Positions 61,100-64,000 of a DNA stretch of 64,000 bases are shown here, one piece after another. Within the stretch, counting starts at the first letter, position 1. Each line of letters starts with the position of its first letter. Origin of the DNA: Agapetus fuscipes (lineage: Eukaryota > Arthropoda > Insecta > Trichoptera > Glossosomatidae). The stretch covers positions 3,968,001-4,032,000 of the forward strand of contig OX637334.1 in the NCBI GenBank assembly GCA_951799405.1. Direction: 5' to 3'. The notes beneath the pieces are model-generated. The model saw nothing but the letters and a program-made list of their open reading frames with translations, was not told the origin of the DNA and made no database searches. Position numbers and translations under genes: made by a program.

Positions 61100-64000
61100 A
61101 TGGCTGGCACTGCTCTGTCTAATTTGCCATTTTTGGATGAGAAGTCAAACTTTAGTACGTGGAAATTTCGTCTAAAACTTATTCTACAGGAGAAGCAGGT
61201 TGAATATGTGTTGGATGAAAGTGAAATTCATACAGAAAAATCCAAAAAGGATGATGCGAAAGCTAAATCAATCTTGGCTCAAAGCGTGTCTGATAAATAT
61301 ATAGAAATCATTAAGGATGGCAGAACTGCAAGAGAAATGCTTCATTTTCTTCAAAATGTTTTTGAAAGAAAAAGTGTTTTCAACAGATTCCACTTGAAAC
61401 GCAAATTAATAACATTGAAATGCAATAATGAGCCGCTGCAGCAATATCTAATCAAGTTTAGTTCGATTATCAGCGACCTGAAAGCCATCGACGTCAAAGT
61501 AGACGAAGAAGATCAAATTTGTTACCTACTCTCATCACTGCCGAAAGAATATGATCCTGTCATTACATCAATAGAAACAATGGCTTCAGAAAAGAAGTTA
61601 AGTTTTGATTTTGTCAAGGCCAGACTGTTGGATGCCGAAACTAAGATCAGCACCGATACAGTGAACCAGGAGAACGCATTTATGATGTACTGTTACACAT
61701 GCGGGAAACCAGGGCACAAGTCTTATGAGTGTAGTACTGGTAATAAGGAACAAGGAAAATACAGAGGAGGACGGAACCAAGGTCAAGGTCGAGGTTATGG
61801 TCAAAATCGCAGAGGAAGAGGCAGATTTCAAGGACGAGTATCCCGAGGCAGAGGCTTCCCGGGACAAGGTGCTACTTCATTAATGAGTGAATCGGAGATC
61901 GGTTTTGTAGCCAGTGAAAATGTTTTTAGTGCTGAAAGTATAAACAAAGGCTATGATATCACCTTCATTGTGGACTCAGGGTGCACACAACATCTTGTAA
62001 GTGAAAAATTTGAAAAATACATGACAAACATTCAAATACTAGATAAAAGTGTAAAAATATTAGTTGCAAATGGCCAGTACATTAATGCTTACAAAAAAGG
62101 TAATTTAAAAATAAAATACAAAAACTTAAAAATAAATGTTGATGCTTTAATTGTAGAAAACATAATCTATAACTTACTCTCAGTCAAAAAGATAACCGAG
62201 GCCGGATTTCATGTAAAGTTTGATAAATATAAAGTTGTTATTACTGGAAAGAATTCATTTGTTACTGGTAATTCTGATGGAAAATTGTACAAATTAAATG
62301 CTAATGTATGTCATGAAGTGTGTAATATTAGTACAGGTAAAAACCAATGTGATGATGTTCTTTGGCACAAACGTCTGGGCCATTTAAATAGAAAATGTTT
62401 GGGTATTATGCACCTACCAATAAGTAATAAAATGTGCAGCCCATGTATGGAAGGAAAGGCAACTAGAGAACCATTTCAGCAGACAACAAGACCAAGATCT
62501 AAAAGAGTAGCAGAAATGTTGCACACAGACATAGCGGGACCTGTCAAGGAGTGTGGACTAAATGGTGAGAAATATTTCATGACGGTATTAGATGATTATT
62601 CTCATTTCTGTGTAGTGTTCCCTTTGGTAAACAAATCTGAAGCAACAGAGAAACTGATTGACTATATAAGAAGGATTGAAAATGAAACTGGAAGTACAGT
62701 TCAGCGAATCAGGTGCGACAATGGCGGGGAATATACAGCCAACAAGTTAAAAGATTTTTGTAAGAAAAAAGGAATAAGTTTAGAATATACTTTACCCTAC
62801 ACAAAACAGTCCAACGGTGTAGCGGAAAGATTAAATCGTACCTTGTGTGATAAGGTAAGAACTTTATTTGCAGATACTAATTTGCCCAAAACTTTATGGT
62901 GCGAAGCTATTCAATGTGCTGCCTATCAGCTGAACAGGTCACCTTCATCAGCAATAAATTATAAAACACCGTGTTTCATGAAAAATGGAACCTGTGACCT
63001 ATCAAGACTAAGAGCTTTTGGCGCAAAGGCGTGGGCCACTATAGTACCTCAACGCGACAAACTGAATAAAAGAGGAAAAGAGACAAGAATGGTTGGCTAT
63101 AATACAGTGGGATACAGATTGTGGAATCCAGAAGAAAATTCAATAATAATATCAAGAGATGTGAGATTTGATGAAAGTGATACAGTATACAAAAAGGAAG
63201 AAAACGAGGAAAGAAGATATATTCAAGAAGAAGAAGAAGAAAACCAAGAAAATAAAATAGAGATGAGACAAGAAGAGAAACAAGAAACTGAGAATTTGGA
63301 AGGAAAAGGAAACAAACAAGTCACTGATGAGGGAAATTTAAACAAGGATGCAACAAGAGAAGAGAAAACAACAAGATCAGGAAGAATAGTAACACCACCT
63401 GCACATCTTGATGAGTATGAGACAAATATAGTTATTTGCTTGAGCGCAAATACACCTAGCTCCTATGAAGAGGCTATAAGCAATACAGAATGGAAAGAAG
63501 CTATCAATAAAGAGTTACAAGCACTTGAAAAGTTAGAGACCTGGGAAGAAAAAGAATTACCCAAAGGAAAGAAAGCTATTGATACCAAATGGATTTTTAA
63601 AGAAAAAGATGAAGAAACCAAAAAGGCTAGACTAGTTGTGAAAGGATTCCAACAGCAGAAAGGAGATATTTTTGATAGCAATTATGCCCCTGTTGCGAGA
63701 CACTCTACAGTGAGAATGTTTCTATCAAAGGCAGTCCAAGAAGACTTAATGATTACTCAACTTGATATACCATCAGCGTTTTTTGAACGGAAAACTAAAG
63801 TCAGATGTATACATAAAAGTTCCTCAAGGATTGAAATCAAAGAATTCAAATACAGTATTAAAACTAAGAAGAAACAATCATGTGTTGCTTTGTCAACAGC
63901 AGAAGCTGAGTACATAGCTGCTGCTGCCACTGCACAAGAGTTGGTAAATCTGAAGGGCCTAAGTAATCATCTTAACGACAACTGTGATGCTTTATTACTC
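61100..64000 (+). pseudogene. Ty1/copia gag-pol polyprotein, RT-deleted copy, open to window edge
   Basis: The frame from the ATG at 61100 has no stop through 64000 (967 codons). Order is copia-like: gag with a CCHC knuckle CYTCGKPGHKSYEC (residue ~198); protease VDSGCTQH (D at ~292); integrase HHCC zinc region (first H ~423) and a D477, D540, E576 triad with 35-residue spacing; an acidic linker; the N-terminal RVT_2 reverse transcriptase start (TKWIFKEKDE, LVVKGF). At about 63780 an extra base shifts the frame out of the RT homology. About 100 bases later, after loss of most of RT including the YVDD catalytic box, the sequence resumes in the RNase H region (ALSTAEAEY). The copy therefore cannot make active RT. 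Gag, protease and integrase look intact, suggesting recent loss. Confidence 0.9.

Overview
The window is eukaryotic nuclear DNA, very probably from an insect and most likely a lepidopteran. The paralogue order of the gene, the GT-AG introns, the abundance of tRNA-derived SINEs, foldback MITEs and decayed LINEs, and the AT-rich non-coding sequence all fit this. The species cannot be named from sequence alone.

Gene content: a single host gene can be supported. It runs left to right on the + strand from 3482 to 60522 and encodes the C-terminal two thirds of a Dscam-family immunoglobulin-superfamily receptor. I could assemble 26 consecutive exons with matching GT-AG sites and phases, giving 4205 coding bases and about 1400 residues. 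They encode Ig5 to Ig9, FN3-1 to FN3-4, Ig10, FN3-5, FN3-6, one transmembrane helix and a cytoplasmic tail. The 5' part (signal peptide, Ig1 to Ig4) lies off the left edge. The tail carries an EDICPYATF block and a YSGPYHS block, which fits the Dscam2/3/4-like group better than hypervariable Dscam1. The Ig7 exon, which is an array in Dscam1, is present once.

Layout: 1-3481 is a repeat-filled intron. Ig5/Ig6 exons lie at 3.5-4.7 kb, followed by a 22.4-kb repeat-packed intron (4730-27086). Ig6-Ig8 exons lie at 27.1-30.2 kb, followed by a 16.7-kb repeat-packed intron (30241-46894). Compact exons for Ig9, six FN3 domains, Ig10, the membrane helix and the tail occupy 46.9-60.5 kb. A Ty1/copia LTR retrotransposon on the same strand begins about 0.3 kb after the stop codon. 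Its 5' LTR, tRNA primer site and gag-pol frame run off the right edge, with most of the reverse transcriptase deleted.

Repeats: I named the families provisionally. A is a tRNA-derived SINE. B is a composite SINE with a 5S-rRNA-like head, a tRNA-like middle and either an (ATT)n tail or a tail borrowed from LINE family F. C is a repeat of about 250 bp with about 22 copies and a recurrent open frame of about 70 codons. D is another tRNA-derived SINE. E is a TIR MITE. There is a hAT-type MITE with 8-bp target duplications, and several foldback elements. F, G, H, I and J are decayed non-LTR retrotransposon ends. Many insertions are nested, which allows relative dating.

Most notable observations: a partial duplication of the FN3-5 exon that creates an in-frame alternative splice donor; the 5S/tRNA/LINE-tailed composite SINE; a C-B chimeric repeat found with the same junction at two loci; and two near-perfect hairpins inside repeat copies that look like template-switch events. 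All calls come from reading the sequence. No database search was run.
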